The notes under the pieces: generated by a model | Told to the model about the DNA's origin: nothing | The model's database searches: none | The model's input: only the letters and a program-made list of their open reading frames with translations | DNA from: Microbacterium aurum | GTDB taxonomy: Bacteria; Actinomycetota; Actinomycetes; Actinomycetales; Microbacteriaceae | NCBI RefSeq assembly: GCF_016907815.1 | Contig: NZ_JAFBCQ010000001.1 | Span: 2,852,001 to 2,916,000, forward strand | Direction of reading: 5' to 3' | Length of the DNA stretch: 64,000 bases | In this document: piece after piece, positions 52,825 to 62,250 of the stretch | How positions within the stretch are numbered: position 1 is the first letter of the stretch | Layout of the letters: the number at the start of each line of letters is the position of its first letter | Program-made: the position numbers and the translations under genes

Positions 52825-53196
52825 ATGAGCATGAGCCACCGGCTGGGCCGCATGAGCGGCCGCGACCCGCGAGAGCCGCACCGCGCGGCGACTCCCCCGG
52901 AGCTGCTGTTCGATCTGACGTTCGTCAAGCGCTACAGCCTGCTCGTCATCATCGCCCTCGGCGAGGTGGTGCTCGGCACGATCCTGACGATCTCCGCCGG
53001 CGTGCAGGAGAACCAGTGGACCGTGGATGCCGCGCTGCTCGCCGTCGCCGTCGCCGCCGTCGCCGCCGGGGCCACGCTCGCGTGGGGACTGCTCATCGTC
53101 GCCGCCTCCCCCGCTGTGCTCGTCGTCGGCTATGAAGCCGGTGGGTGGCGCCGCAAGCAGGAGCTCGTGGCGCGGGTGAGCGCTGCGGCCGTCTGA
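52825..53196 (+). pseudogene. Remnant of a low-temperature-requirement A (LtrA) membrane-protein gene
   Basis: The frame encodes GRDPREPHRAATPPELLFDL, the N-terminal signature of LtrA proteins, then jumps directly to RYSLLVIIALGEVVLGTIL, which belongs near the middle of the family. The end holds one more helix and a basic tail. LtrA proteins have about 380 residues and this has about 120, so most of the protein is lost by an internal deletion and a C-terminal truncation. Its stop directly abuts the -10 box of the trp leader. Confidence 0.7.
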
Positions 53197-53202
53197 TATC
53201 GT
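53197..53202 (+). promoter_or_regulatory. -10 box TATCGT of the trp leader
   Basis: TATCGT begins just after the LtrA remnant stop and ends 6 nt before ATG 53209, so the leader peptide is probably translated from a leaderless transcript. Confidence 0.6.
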
Positions 53203-53208
53203 GACCGC

Positions 53209-53244
53209 ATGTTCGCGCGCAGCTCCTGGTGGCACACCCGCTGA
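53209..53244 (+). CDS. trpL: trp leader peptide
   Basis: An 11-residue reading frame, MFARSSWWHTR followed by TGA. The tandem Trp codons at positions 7 and 8 sit just before a set of overlapping hairpins, the classic layout for ribosome-mediated attenuation. When charged tRNA-Trp is scarce the ribosome stalls on the TGGTGG, the antiterminator forms, and the anthranilate synthase gene at 53354 is transcribed. There is no ribosome-binding site and the -10 box is 6 nt upstream. Confidence 0.85.
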   Translation: MFARSSWWHTR

Positions 53245-53291
53245 GGCGGTGTGTACGCGCGACCGGTAATCCCGAAGAGACACAGACCGCC
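53233..53291 (+). promoter_or_regulatory. Alternative hairpins of the trp attenuator
   Basis: Segment 1 (53233-53238 CACACC) pairs with segment 2 (53248-53253 GGTGTG). Segment 2 (53245-53254 GGCGGTGTGT) can instead pair with segment 3 (53280-53291, ACACA plus CCGCC with a 2-nt bulge). The 2:3 form blocks the 3:4 terminator. Confidence 0.75.
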
Positions 53292-53310
53292 CATCGAGGC
53301 GGTCTTTTCG
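53284..53310 (+). terminator. trp attenuator terminator (3:4 hairpin)
   Basis: A perfect 8-bp stem, AGACCGCC (53284-53291) with GGCGGTCT (53298-53305), a 6-nt loop and a T run (TTTT at 53305-53308), 44 nt before the anthranilate synthase start. Confidence 0.85.
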
Positions 53311-53353
53311 TTCCAGCGACGAGCGGTCCGCCCGAACCACAGAAAGGCCCGGC

Positions 53354-55288
53354 ATGACTCCGAGCCCGTCCGCCCAGCCCGACGCGCTGTCCGCCGTCCT
53401 CGCGTCGGGTGCGCCCTTCGCCCTCATCGCCCGCGACGAGAGCACCGTCGAGCTCCTCACCGGCGACGTCGTCGACGTGGCGCTGCTCGCCGACATCCCC
53501 GTGACGGATGCCGACGGCACACCGCGCGAAGTGCTCGCCCTCGTGCCGTACCGACAGGTCGTCGAGCGCGGCTTCGAGTGCCACGATGACGCCGCACCGC
53601 TGCGCTGCCTCGTCGTCGCCGAGCACACCCACCTGCCGCGCGCCGAGGTGATGGCCGCCCTCCCCACGGCCCCGGTGCCGCTGCACGACGCCGGCTTCGA
53701 CATCGCCGACGCGGAGTACGCCGACATCGTGCGGACGGTGATCGCCGATGAGATCGGTCGCGGCGAGGGCGCGAACTTCGTCATCCGCCGCGACTACACG
53801 GCATCCGTCGACGGCGACGCGCTCACCGCGGGCCTCACGTGGTTCCGGGCGCTGCTGGAGCACGAGCGCGGCGCGTACTGGACGTTCCTCGTCTCCACCC
53901 CCGGCCATCTCGCGGTGGGCGCGAGCCCCGAGGCGCACGTCAGCGCGACGGGCGGCGTCGTCACGATGAACCCGATCTCGGGCACCTTCCGTCACCCCGC
54001 CGGCGGCGCGACGGCGGAGACCCTCGCGGAGTTCCTCGGCTCCACCAAGGAGACCGAGGAGCTGTTCATGGTCGTCGACGAGGAACTCAAGATGATGAGC
54101 GCCGTCTGCAGCGACGGCGGCCGCATCACCGGGCCGCACCTGAAGGAGATGTCGCGGCTCACCCACACCGAGTACATGCTGCGCGGGCGCAGCACGATGG
54201 ATCCGCGTGACATCCTGCGCGAGACCATGTTCGCTCCGACCGTCACCGGCTCGCCGATGCAAAACGCGTGCACGGTCATCAAGCGGCACGAGCGCGCGCC
54301 GCGCGGCTACTACTCGGGTGTCGCGGCGCTGTTCACCCCGTCCACCGGCGCCGACGGGAGTGCGGCAGGGCACGACCTCGACGCCCCCATCCTCATCCGC
54401 ACCGCCTACCTGGTGGACGGACGCCTGCGCGTGCCGGTCGGCGCGACGCTCGTGCGCCATTCCGACCCCGACGGCGAAGTGAGCGAGACCCACGGCAAGG
54501 CGGCCGGCGTGCTCGGCGCGATCGGCGCGGTGCCCCGCGACGAGGTCGCCGAAGCTGCCGCCCTCGACGAGGACGCCCCCACCGCGCAGCCCCGTCGCCT
54601 CGCCGACGACCCGCACATCGCGGCCCTGCTCGCCGCACGCAACGAGCGGCTCGCGCCGTTCTGGCTGAACCCGCAGGCCTCCGGCGAGGCGGGACCCTTC
54701 GCCGGGTTGACGGCTGTCGTGATCGACGCCGAGGACCGGTTCACGACGATGCTCGCCCACCAGCTGCGTCACCTCGGGTTCGCCGTGACGATCGTGCCGT
54801 GGGACCGGGCGGATGCCGCCGCGCAGGACGTCGCCGACCTCGTCGTGGCCGGCCCCGGACCGGGCGACCCGCGCGACAGCGCGAACACGCGCATCGCGGC
54901 GATGCGCGGCGTCGTGGACGCGCGGCTCTCGAGCGGCCGGCCGCTCGTGGCCGTCTGTCTCAGCCACCAGATCCTCGCCGACCGCCTCGGCATCGGTCTC
55001 GGCCCGCTCGCGGCGCCGCACCAGGGGCTGCAGAAGACGATCGACGTGTTCGGCACGCCGGCGTCCATCGGCTTCTACAACACGTTCACCGCACGGGTCG
55101 ACCCGGGCACCACGAAGCTGGGTACGACCCAGATCGCGGCGGACCCGGCATCCGGCGACGTGTACGCGCTCCGCGGTCCCGGCTACGCGTCGGTGCAGGG
55201 GCACCTGGAGTCGATCCTGTCGCGCGACGGTCTGGCGACCCTCGAGCGCCTCGTCGCGCACGCCCTGACCCCGGTCGACGCGGCGTAG
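53354..55288 (+). CDS. Fused anthranilate synthase (TrpE-TrpG, PhzE-like architecture)
   Basis: A 644-residue fusion. Residues 1 to about 425 are the chorismate-binding TrpE-like domain, with SPEAHVSATGGVVTMNPISG, VDEELKMMSAVCSDGG and TVTGSPMQNACTVIKRHE. Residues about 455-640 are the glutamine amidotransferase with Cys535 in AVCLSHQILADRLG and His617/Glu619 in SVQGHLESIL. It would make anthranilate from chorismate and glutamine. Domain length and the TVTGSP motif are closer to phenazine PhzE (2-amino-2-deoxyisochorismate synthase) than to rhizobial TrpEG. The Trp-codon leader, and no phenazine genes nearby, argue for tryptophan synthesis. Confidence 0.9.
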   Translation: MTPSPSAQPDALSAVLASGAPFALIARDESTVELLTGDVVDVALLADIPVTDADGTPREVLALVPYRQVVERGFECHDDAAPLRCLVVAEHTHLPRAEVMAALPTAPVPLHDAGFDIADAEYADIVRTVIADEIGRGEGANFVIRRDYTASVDGDALTAGLTWFRALLEHERGAYWTFLVSTPGHLAVGASPEAHVSATGGVVTMNPISGTFRHPAGGATAETLAEFLGSTKETEELFMVVDEELKMMSAVCSDGGRITGPHLKEMSRLTHTEYMLRGRSTMDPRDILRETMFAPTVTGSPMQNACTVIKRHERAPRGYYSGVAALFTPSTGADGSAAGHDLDAPILIRTAYLVDGRLRVPVGATLVRHSDPDGEVSETHGKAAGVLGAIGAVPRDEVAEAAALDEDAPTAQPRRLADDPHIAALLAARNERLAPFWLNPQASGEAGPFAGLTAVVIDAEDRFTTMLAHQLRHLGFAVTIVPWDRADAAAQDVADLVVAGPGPGDPRDSANTRIAAMRGVVDARLSSGRPLVAVCLSHQILADRLGIGLGPLAAPHQGLQKTIDVFGTPASIGFYNTFTARVDPGTTKLGTTQIAADPASGDVYALRGPGYASVQGHLESILSRDGLATLERLVAHALTPVDAA

Positions 55289-55330
55289 CGGGTCGGCAGC
55301 CGGCGCGACGGCACCGCGTCCGCGGCGTGG

Positions 55331-56677
55331 TCAGCCGAGCAGCTGCACCGGGTTGATGAGGTCGGCCAGGATGAGGATGCCGCCCATCACGACCAGCGCG
55401 ATGACCACGACGAACGTCACCGGCACGAGCCGCGTCGCATCCACCGGAGCCGGAGGCGGTCGCCGCCAGAGCTTCGCCCACGCGCGCTTGATGCCGTCCC
55501 ACAGCGCCACGACGATGTGACCGCCGTCCAGCGGCAGCAGCGGGATGAGGTTGAAGACGAACAGCGCGATGTTGAGCGACCCCAGCAGCCCCAGCAGCGT
55601 CGAGACGCGGTCGAGCACCGGCGCGTCGGTCGCGGCCACCTCGCCCGCCAGGCGCCCCACGCCGACGACCGACAGGGGGCCGTTGGGGTCGCGGTCGTGA
55701 CCGGCGATCATGTCTGCGGCGGTCTGGTAGACGCGGGCGGGCAGCTGCCACATGATGCCGGCGACCTGCCCCGCCTGCGCGAGCGCCGCCTCGGGTCCCT
55801 CCCAGATCGGCTGCCGCACGTACTCCGTCGTCGCCGTCATCCCGACGAAGCCGACCTCGGCCGTGGTGACCGCGCCGTCGGCTCCCCGTACCTCGCGCTC
55901 GGCGAGCATCGGCGTCACGCGGAGGGTCTGCTCGGCGCCGTCCCGGCGCACGACGACGTCGAGCGTGCGGTTCGGCGCCGCCTGGATGATGGCGGATGCC
56001 GCCGCGAAGCTGTCGACGTCGGTGCCGTCGACCGAGACGATGACGTCGCCGGGCTGGATGCCGGCTTCGGCGGCGGGCGACGCGGGATCGTCAGGGGCGC
56101 AGGCGGTCTGGGTCGATCCGGCCGGCAGCACGCATTCGCTGACCGCGGCGATCGTGGTCGTCGCGGTCTGCACGCCGATGCCGCTGAAGACGATCGCGAA
56201 CAGCACCACCGCCAGGACCAGGTTCATCAGCGGGCCGCCGAGCATGACGATGACGCGCTGCCACACCGGCAGCTCGTAGAACGCCCGGCGTCCGTCGTCG
56301 CCGGCGAGGGTCTCGTCGTTGGCGAGACGCGCGTCCTGCACCATCGTGGCGAAGAAGCCGCCGCCCGCCTTGCCGGCGGTGCCCGCGGCGGCGGGAGCGC
56401 CGGCGGCGGGGGCGTCCGCGGTCGCGGTCGCGTCGGGCGACGGCGGGTACATCCCCGCCATGGAGATGTAGCCGCCGAGCGGCAGCGCTTTCACGCCGTA
56501 TTCGGTCTCGCCGATGCGCCGTGACCACAGGGTCGGGCCGAACCCGATCATGTACTGGCCGACCCGCACGCCGAACTTCTTGGCGGGCACGAGGTGACCG
56601 ATCTCGTGCAGCGCGATGGAGACCGCCAGCCCGACGACGAGCAGCACGACGCCGATGAGGAAGGCGATGACGGTCAC
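55331..56677 (-). CDS. rseP: Site-2 protease, RseP/M50 family metalloprotease
   Basis: A 448-residue intramembrane zinc protease. The first helix carries the HEIGH zinc motif (about residue 24), and GFGPTLWSRRIGETEYGVKA follows. A PDZ domain (AEAGIQPGDVIVSVDGTDVD) lies in the middle, and the last helices have NLIPLLPLDGGHI. It cleaves membrane anti-sigma factors. An Ala/Gly-rich insert (residues about 80-105) is not part of the usual fold. Start GTG 56677. It lies between dxr and ispG in the conserved order. Confidence 0.93.
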   Translation of the reverse strand: MTVIAFLIGVVLLVVGLAVSIALHEIGHLVPAKKFGVRVGQYMIGFGPTLWSRRIGETEYGVKALPLGGYISMAGMYPPSPDATATADAPAAGAPAAAGTAGKAGGGFFATMVQDARLANDETLAGDDGRRAFYELPVWQRVIVMLGGPLMNLVLAVVLFAIVFSGIGVQTATTTIAAVSECVLPAGSTQTACAPDDPASPAAEAGIQPGDVIVSVDGTDVDSFAAASAIIQAAPNRTLDVVVRRDGAEQTLRVTPMLAEREVRGADGAVTTAEVGFVGMTATTEYVRQPIWEGPEAALAQAGQVAGIMWQLPARVYQTAADMIAGHDRDPNGPLSVVGVGRLAGEVAATDAPVLDRVSTLLGLLGSLNIALFVFNLIPLLPLDGGHIVVALWDGIKRAWAKLWRRPPPAPVDATRLVPVTFVVVIALVVMGGILILADLINPVQLLG

Positions 56678-56736
56678 GAGCGTCGAGGGTATCGTGACCC
56701 GCTTTGAGTTTGCCCAACCGGTCCCGGCACGGCCGG

Positions 56737-56742
56737 TAGGCT
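56737..56742 (+). promoter_or_regulatory. -10 box TAGGCT of the copper-module membrane gene
   Basis: TAGGCT, then CGTCGG, then GTG 56749, on the strand opposite to rseP. Confidence 0.6.
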
Positions 56743-56748
56743 CGTCGG

Positions 56749-57339
56749 GTGGATTCCCGGCGGCAGGCGGCGCGACGCGCGCGGGCGCTGCGCGGGTTCG
56801 CGGCGGCATCCGTCGCGGTCGTCGTCTCGGCCACCGCGCACACGCTCTCCGGGGGCGGTGCTCCGCCGGCCTGGCTGCTCGTAGCCGTCGCCCTGCTGGC
56901 GACCCCCGTCGCCGTCGCCCTCGTCGGCGACCGTCCCCGCCCGCTGCGCCTCGGCGCGGCCGTCGCGCTCGCGCAAGCCGCGCTGCACCTCGCGTTCGCC
57001 GCCGTCGGCACGGCAGCCCCCGTCGCCGCCGGTCACGTTCACGGCGGGACGTCGCTCGGCGCCGGGCCGGTCGCCCAGGCGCATGTGTTGCATGCCTCGG
57101 GCGGCATGATGATCGGTCACGCGATCGCCGCCGCCGTCACCGTCGTGCTCCTCGCGCGCGGCGAGCGGATGCTGGCGGCGCTCGCCCGCGGCATCCGCCG
57201 CCTCCTGCCGCGCCCCGCCGCCCCCACCCTCGTCCCGCGGGCGCCGCGGGTGCGCGCGCTGGCCCCGCTGCCGGTGACACTGCCTACGCTGCCGCCCTTC
57301 TCCCTGTCCCGTCGGGGGCCGCCCGCGCTCGCGCGCTGA
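56749..57339 (+). CDS. Hypothetical membrane protein next to ycnI
   Basis: A 196-residue protein with four or five helices: FAAASVAVVVSATAHTL, WLLVAVALLATPVAVALVG, AVALAQAALHLAFAAV and MIGHAIAAAVTVVLLARG. A His/Gly-rich loop (GHVHGGTSLGAGPVAQAHVL) could bind metal outside the cell. The C-terminal 60 residues are Pro/Arg-rich. No named family was recognised. It precedes the YcnI gene by 50 nt, and copper handling is inferred from that neighbour. Confidence 0.75.
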   Translation: MDSRRQAARRARALRGFAAASVAVVVSATAHTLSGGGAPPAWLLVAVALLATPVAVALVGDRPRPLRLGAAVALAQAALHLAFAAVGTAAPVAAGHVHGGTSLGAGPVAQAHVLHASGGMMIGHAIAAAVTVVLLARGERMLAALARGIRRLLPRPAAPTLVPRAPRVRALAPLPVTLPTLPPFSLSRRGPPALAR

Positions 57340-57389
57340 GCATGGCCTTCGCGGCATCCGCCGCACCCGACACACAGAGAGAAACCTTC

Positions 57390-58097
57390 ATGAACAGCAC
57401 GTCCCCGCGCCGCCGCGCGCGCCTTCTCACCGGCGTCCTCGCCGGAGCCGTCCTCGCCGTCGCGGCACCCCTCGCCGCCTCGGCCCACGTCCACATCACC
57501 CCCGACACCTCGAATGCCGGCGCCACCACGCGCCTGGCGTTCTCGTTCAGCCACGGCTGCGACGACTCCCCGACCACCGCGATCACGATCACCATCCCCG
57601 ACGGCATCGACGGGGTGACCCCGGTGCTCGACGGCGCCTGGAGCATCTCTCGGGAGGTCGGCGACGACGGCATCCCGACGAGCGTCACCTACACCGCCGT
57701 CACGCCGGTGGAGACCGGGGTGGCCGCCTCGGTCGCCCTCGACGTCATCTTCGCGTCGTCCGCCGCGAACACCGCCGTCGCCTTCCCGGTGCTGCAGACC
57801 TGCGAGGTCGGGTCCACCGACTGGTCCGAGGTCGCCGGCGACGGCCAGACCGAGGACGACCTCGCCGCTCCCGCACCGGTCGTCGCGGTCGGCGCCGTCG
57901 CCGCGGCGGGAGACAGCCACGGCCACGGGGCCGCGACCGAGGCCGCCACCGACGGCGAGCACGCGCACGACGAGGCGGATGCCGCGGCCACCGCATCCGA
58001 CGCCGACCCGGTCGCCCGCTGGCTGAGCGGCGGCGCGCTCGTGGCCGCCCTCGCCGCGCTCGTCGTCGCCGTGGTCGGACGCCGCCGGCGCGCCTGA
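57390..58097 (+). CDS. YcnI-like copper-binding protein (DUF1775), membrane-anchored
   Basis: A 235-residue exported protein. A Sec signal ends at LAASA, leaving the mature N-terminus HVHITPDTSNAGATTRLAFS, where the first His is the copper ligand of YcnI's histidine brace. FSHGCDDSPTTAITITIPDG is also conserved. A His/Asp/Ala-rich stretch (HGHG, GEHAHDE) and a C-terminal helix with an RRRR tail follow. It should bind Cu(II) outside the membrane. ATG 57390 is preceded by an AGAGAG stretch. Confidence 0.88.
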   Translation: MNSTSPRRRARLLTGVLAGAVLAVAAPLAASAHVHITPDTSNAGATTRLAFSFSHGCDDSPTTAITITIPDGIDGVTPVLDGAWSISREVGDDGIPTSVTYTAVTPVETGVAASVALDVIFASSAANTAVAFPVLQTCEVGSTDWSEVAGDGQTEDDLAAPAPVVAVGAVAAAGDSHGHGAATEAATDGEHAHDEADAAATASDADPVARWLSGGALVAALAALVVAVVGRRRRA

Positions 58098-58201
58098 GCG
58101 CCACTGCTCGGAACGGGTCGAACCGGTCCGCACCGGCGGGGTCGCCGCGGCTGCGCGGCGACCCCGCCGCGTGCGGGGCGGGGTGAGAGGATGGGAGCGC
58201 T

Positions 58202-59836
58202 ATGACTACCGGCTCGCACCTCCCGCCCGTCCTGCGCCCGGCGCACCCGCCCCGTCGCCGGCTCGACGACCTCGCGGCACGCTTCGGCGGCGATGTCCGC
58301 GGCGACGCGGCAGCGGTCGAGCTGACCGGTCTCACCCTCGCGACGGCGGACCTGCGCCCCGGTGAGGCGTTCGTCGCGATCCGCGGCGTCAACCGGCACG
58401 GTGCCGAGTTCGCGAAGGCGGCCGCGGCCACCGGTGCCGTCGCCGTCATCACCGACGAGGCGGGGGCGGCGATCGCCGCCGACTCCGGTCTGCCCGTCGT
58501 TGTCGTCGACGACCCGCGCGCGCTCCTCGGCGACCTGTCGGCCTGGGTCTATGACACGGCCGAGAACCTGCCGGTGCTGCTCGCGACGACCGGTACCAAT
58601 GGGAAGACGAGCGTCTCGCACCTGCTCGAGGGCATCCTCGCGCAGCTCGGCGTCGTCACAGGCCTGTCGTCGACGGCGGAGCGCCACATCGCCGGCGAGG
58701 TCATCGTCTCGCGTCTGACGACACCCGAGGCATCCGAGTTCCACGCCCTCCTCGCCCTCATGCGCGAGCGCGGCGTCGAGGCCGTCGCCGTCGAAGTCAG
58801 CGCGCAGGCGCTCAGCCGCCACCGCGTGGACGGCATCGTGTTCGACGTCGCCGGATTCACGAATCTCACCCATGACCACCTCGACGACTACGCCGACATG
58901 CGGGAGTACTTCGAGGCGAAGCTGCCGCTGTTCCGCCCCGACCGGTCCCGTCGCGCCGTCGTGTGCCTCGACTCGTCGTACGGCGCGGAAGTCGCCGCCC
59001 GCAGCGAGGTGCCGACGGTCACGATCGTCACGCCCGCGATCGCGGCGGCTGCCGCGGCATCCGCCGACTGGACCGTCGAGATCGTCGCCGAGCGCCAGGA
59101 CGGCACCGAGTTCACGCTCACCGGCCCCGCCGGTGCGCTGACGACGACCGTGCCGGTGATCGGACGACACATGGCCGCCAACGCCGGTCTCGCGATCGTG
59201 ATGCTCCTCGAGGCCGGCTACCCCTGGGCGCGCCTGACCGACGCGCTCGACGGACAGCGCATCGACGCGCACCTCCCCGGCCGCACGCAGCGCGTCTCGG
59301 GCGAGCGCGGCCCCGCGGTCTACGTCGACTTCGGCCACTCACCCGATGCGTTCGAGAAGACGCTCGCCGCGGTGCGGCGGGTCACCCCCGGCCGAGTCGT
59401 GATGGTCTTCGGCGCCGACGGCGACCGCGACGCGACCAAGCGACTGGACATGGGGCGCACGGCGGTGGAGGGCAGCGATCTGCTGATCGTGACCGATCAC
59501 CATCCGCGTCACGAGGATCCCGACAGCATCCGCGCGACGCTCGTCGACGGCGCCCGGCGCGCCCGGCCCGATGCCGAGATCCTGGAGTTCTCGCCGCCCG
59601 AGCGCGCCATCATCGAGGCCGTCGCCCGTGTCGGTGAGGGCGACGCGATTCTGTGGGCCGGTCCCGGCCACCAGGACTACCGCGACATCCGCGGCGTCCG
59701 GACCCCGTACTCGGCGCGCGAGCTCGCCCGCCGCGCGCTGCGCGACGCGGGGTGGCCCGTGCCGGAACCGTCCTGGCCCGTGCCGTACCCGGCCGACGAG
59801 ACCCCCCTGTCGGACCCCGCGCGCGACTGGCGCTGA
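58202..59836 (+). CDS. MurE-like Mur ligase paralogue
   Basis: A 544-residue ATP-dependent amide ligase of the MurE branch. The N-terminal UDP-binding domain is followed by [39 protein letters not shown] and the carbamylated-Lys region YFEAKLPLF. The C-terminal domain has [20 protein letters not shown]. The amino-acid-selecting DNPR motif of meso-DAP MurE is replaced: [11 protein letters not shown] different substrate (Lys, Orn or another amine) is therefore likely. It lies outside a dcw cluster, so it may be a second copy. ATG 58202 follows GGGAGCG. Confidence 0.85.
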   Translation: MTTGSHLPPVLRPAHPPRRRLDDLAARFGGDVRGDAAAVELTGLTLATADLRPGEAFVAIRGVNRHGAEFAKAAAATGAVAVITDEAGAAIAADSGLPVVVVDDPRALLGDLSAWVYDTAENLPVLLATTGTNGKTSVSHLLEGILAQLGVVTGLSSTAERHIAGEVIVSRLTTPEASEFHALLALMRERGVEAVAVEVSAQALSRHRVDGIVFDVAGFTNLTHDHLDDYADMREYFEAKLPLFRPDRSRRAVVCLDSSYGAEVAARSEVPTVTIVTPAIAAAAAASADWTVEIVAERQDGTEFTLTGPAGALTTTVPVIGRHMAANAGLAIVMLLEAGYPWARLTDALDGQRIDAHLPGRTQRVSGERGPAVYVDFGHSPDAFEKTLAAVRRVTPGRVVMVFGADGDRDATKRLDMGRTAVEGSDLLIVTDHHPRHEDPDSIRATLVDGARRARPDAEILEFSPPERAIIEAVARVGEGDAILWAGPGHQDYRDIRGVRTPYSARELARRALRDAGWPVPEPSWPVPYPADETPLSDPARDWR

Positions 59837-59864
59837 CCTCGCGACGAGCGTCGCCCATGGCGTA

Positions 59865-59879
59865 TGTGGTCAGGCCACA
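59865..59879. promoter_or_regulatory. FadR/LldR-type palindrome, distal site before pflB
   Basis: TGTGGTCAGGCCACA is an imperfect palindrome one base off the TGGTCNGACCA core. It lies 67 bp upstream of the proximal site, centre to centre. Confidence 0.5.
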
Positions 59880-59932
59880 ACGAAGCGCCCGCGAATGCCG
59901 TGGCGGTTGTGGCTTTCCGAAGCCTTCGCTAT

Positions 59933-59945
59933 GTGGTCTGACCAC
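59933..59945. promoter_or_regulatory. FadR/LldR-type palindrome, proximal site before pflB
   Basis: GTGGTCTGACCAC is a perfect palindrome matching the TNGTNNNACNA pattern of GntR-family lactate/pyruvate regulators such as LldR. It sits between -35 and -10 of the pflB promoter (TATCCT, 59952-59957), a repressing position. Confidence 0.6.
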
Positions 59946-59951
59946 TGGTTC

Positions 59952-59957
59952 TATCCT
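59952..59957 (+). promoter_or_regulatory. -10 box TATCCT of pflB
   Basis: TATCCT, then GGGGTC, then ATG 59964. The 6-nt gap fits the leaderless pattern. Confidence 0.55.
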
Positions 59958-59963
59958 GGGGTC

Positions 59964-62228
59964 ATGACCACCGTCACCCCCACCACTGCCCAGGACGCAC
60001 AGCCCGCAGCCTGGACCGGCTTCACCGCCGGCCCGTGGCAGGACGAGATCGACGTTCGCGACTTCATCCAGCGCAACTACACGCCCTACACCGGCGACGC
60101 CACCTTCCTCGCCGGCCCCACCGCCCGCACCACCCGCATCTGGGAGACGCTCGCGGGCATGTTCCCCGCCGAGCGCGAGAACGGCATCTACGACGTCGAC
60201 ACCCACACCCCCGCCGGCATCACGGCGCACGCGCCCGGCTACATTGCCGAGGGCGACGAGGTCATCGTGGGCCTGCAGACCGACGCGCCGCTCAAGCGCG
60301 CCATCATGCCCAACGGCGGATGGCGCATGGTCGAGGGCGCCCTCGAGACCTACGGCTACGAGGTCGACCAGACCCTGAAGACCGTGTTCAGCGAGTACCG
60401 CAAGACGCACAACCAGGGCGTGTTCGACGTCTACCCGCCCGCTGTCCGCGCCGCGCGCAGCTCTCACATCATCACAGGCCTCCCCGACGCCTACGGCCGC
60501 GGGCGCATCATCGGCGACTACCGTCGCGTCGCGCTGTACGGCGTCGACCAGCTCATCGCCGCGAAGAAGGTCGACAAGCTGGGCCTGGACACCACGCCGT
60601 TCAGCGAAGAGGTCGTGCGCATGCGCGAGGAGCACGCGGAGCAGATCCGCGCGCTCGGCGAACTGAAGCAGATGGCGGCATCCTACGGATACGACATCTC
60701 CGGTCCCGCGACGACCGCCAAGGAAGCCGTGCAGTGGCTGTACTTCGCCTACCTCGCCGCCGTCAAGGAGCAGAACGGCGCGGCCATGTCGCTCGGGCGC
60801 ACGTCGACGTTCCTCGACATCTTCATCCAGCGCGACCTCGAGGCCGGCACGCTCACCGAGACCGAGGCGCAGGAGATCATCGACGACTTCGTGATCAAGC
60901 TGCGGATCGTCCGGTTCCTGCGCACCCCCGAGTACGACGCGCTCTTCTCCGGCGACCCGACGTGGGTCACCGAGACGATCGGCGGCATGGGCGAGGACGG
61001 GCGCCCGCTCGTCACCAAGAACTCGTTCCGCTACCTGCAGACGCTCTACAACCTGGGCCCCGCCCCCGAGCCCAACATGACGGTCTTCTGGAGCCCGCAG
61101 CTGCCGCAGGGCTTCAAGGACTACTGCGCGCAGGTGTCGATCGACACCTCGGCGGTGCAGTACGAGTCCGACGAGATCATCCGCCCCGCGTGGGGCGACG
61201 ACGCCGCGATCGCGTGCTGTGTGAGCCCCATGCGGGTCGGCAAGCAGATGCAGTTCTTCGGCGCCCGCGTGAACCTCGCCAAGACCCTGCTCTACGCCAT
61301 CAACGGCGGTCGCGACGAGGTCTCCGGCAAGCAGGTCTCGCCGGCCACCGCGCCGGTGGGTGAGGGCCCGCTCGACTTCGACGACGTCATGGCGCGGTTC
61401 GACAAGACGATGGACTGGCTCGCCGAGACGTATGTCGAAGCCCTCAACTGCATCCACTGGTCTCACGACAAGTACGCGTATGAGCGCATCGAGATGGCGC
61501 TGCACGACAAGGACGTGCTGCGCACGATGGCCTGCGGCATCGCCGGCCTGTCGGTCGCCGCCGACTCGCTCTCGGCCATCAAGTACGCCACGGTCGCCCC
61601 CGTGTTCGATGAGCGCGGCATCGTCGTGGACTACGAGACAACCGGCGAGTTCCCCACGTACGGCAACGACGACGACCGGGCCGACGCGATCGCCGTCGAC
61701 CTCGTCGAGCGCTTCATGGCGAAGATCCGCCGCCACCCGATGTACCGCAACGCGCTGCCGACCCAGTCGGTGCTCACGATCACCTCCAACGTGGTGTACG
61801 GCAAGGCCACCGGCAACACGCCCGACGGCCGCCGCGCCGGCGAGCCGTTCGCCCCGGGCGCCAACCCGATGAACGGCCGCGACACGCACGGGATGCTGGC
61901 CTCCGCCCTCTCGGTCGCGAAGCTCCCCTACGCCCAGTCGCAGGACGGCATCTCGCTGACCAACACGGTGGTTCCCGCCGGGCTCGGCCGGACGAAGGAC
62001 GAGCAGGTGCACAACCTGGCCGGTCTCCTCGACGCCTACGTCGGGTCGCAGGGCTATCACATGAACGTCAACGTGCTGAACCGCGAGACGCTCGAAGACG
62101 CCATGGAGCACCCCGAGAACTACCCGCAGCTGACGATCCGCGTCTCGGGCTACGCCGTGAACTTCGTGCGGCTCACCCGCGAGCAGCAGCTCGACGTGCT
62201 GTCGCGGACCTTCCACGGCTCGGTCTGA
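59964..62228 (+). CDS. pflB: Formate C-acetyltransferase (pyruvate formate-lyase)
   Basis: A 754-residue glycyl-radical enzyme that converts pyruvate and CoA to acetyl-CoA and formate under anoxia. The catalytic Cys418-Cys419 pair is in AIACCVSPM and the radical Gly729 is in [30 protein letters not shown] and [13 protein letters not shown] are PFL hallmarks. Length and motif positions match E. coli PflB. Its activase gene starts 22 bp downstream. FadR-type sites upstream suggest control by lactate or pyruvate. Confidence 0.97.
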   Translation: MTTVTPTTAQDAQPAAWTGFTAGPWQDEIDVRDFIQRNYTPYTGDATFLAGPTARTTRIWETLAGMFPAERENGIYDVDTHTPAGITAHAPGYIAEGDEVIVGLQTDAPLKRAIMPNGGWRMVEGALETYGYEVDQTLKTVFSEYRKTHNQGVFDVYPPAVRAARSSHIITGLPDAYGRGRIIGDYRRVALYGVDQLIAAKKVDKLGLDTTPFSEEVVRMREEHAEQIRALGELKQMAASYGYDISGPATTAKEAVQWLYFAYLAAVKEQNGAAMSLGRTSTFLDIFIQRDLEAGTLTETEAQEIIDDFVIKLRIVRFLRTPEYDALFSGDPTWVTETIGGMGEDGRPLVTKNSFRYLQTLYNLGPAPEPNMTVFWSPQLPQGFKDYCAQVSIDTSAVQYESDEIIRPAWGDDAAIACCVSPMRVGKQMQFFGARVNLAKTLLYAINGGRDEVSGKQVSPATAPVGEGPLDFDDVMARFDKTMDWLAETYVEALNCIHWSHDKYAYERIEMALHDKDVLRTMACGIAGLSVAADSLSAIKYATVAPVFDERGIVVDYETTGEFPTYGNDDDRADAIAVDLVERFMAKIRRHPMYRNALPTQSVLTITSNVVYGKATGNTPDGRRAGEPFAPGANPMNGRDTHGMLASALSVAKLPYAQSQDGISLTNTVVPAGLGRTKDEQVHNLAGLLDAYVGSQGYHMNVNVLNRETLEDAMEHPENYPQLTIRVSGYAVNFVRLTREQQLDVLSRTFHGSV

Positions 62229-62250
62229 GCCCTCCCCGGAGCCGACGATC

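Noticed and set aside
53354..55288. Phenazine biosynthesis locus, because the protein is PhzE-like
   Set aside because: No phzA/B/D/F/G homologues lie near it, and the upstream leader is tuned to tryptophan.
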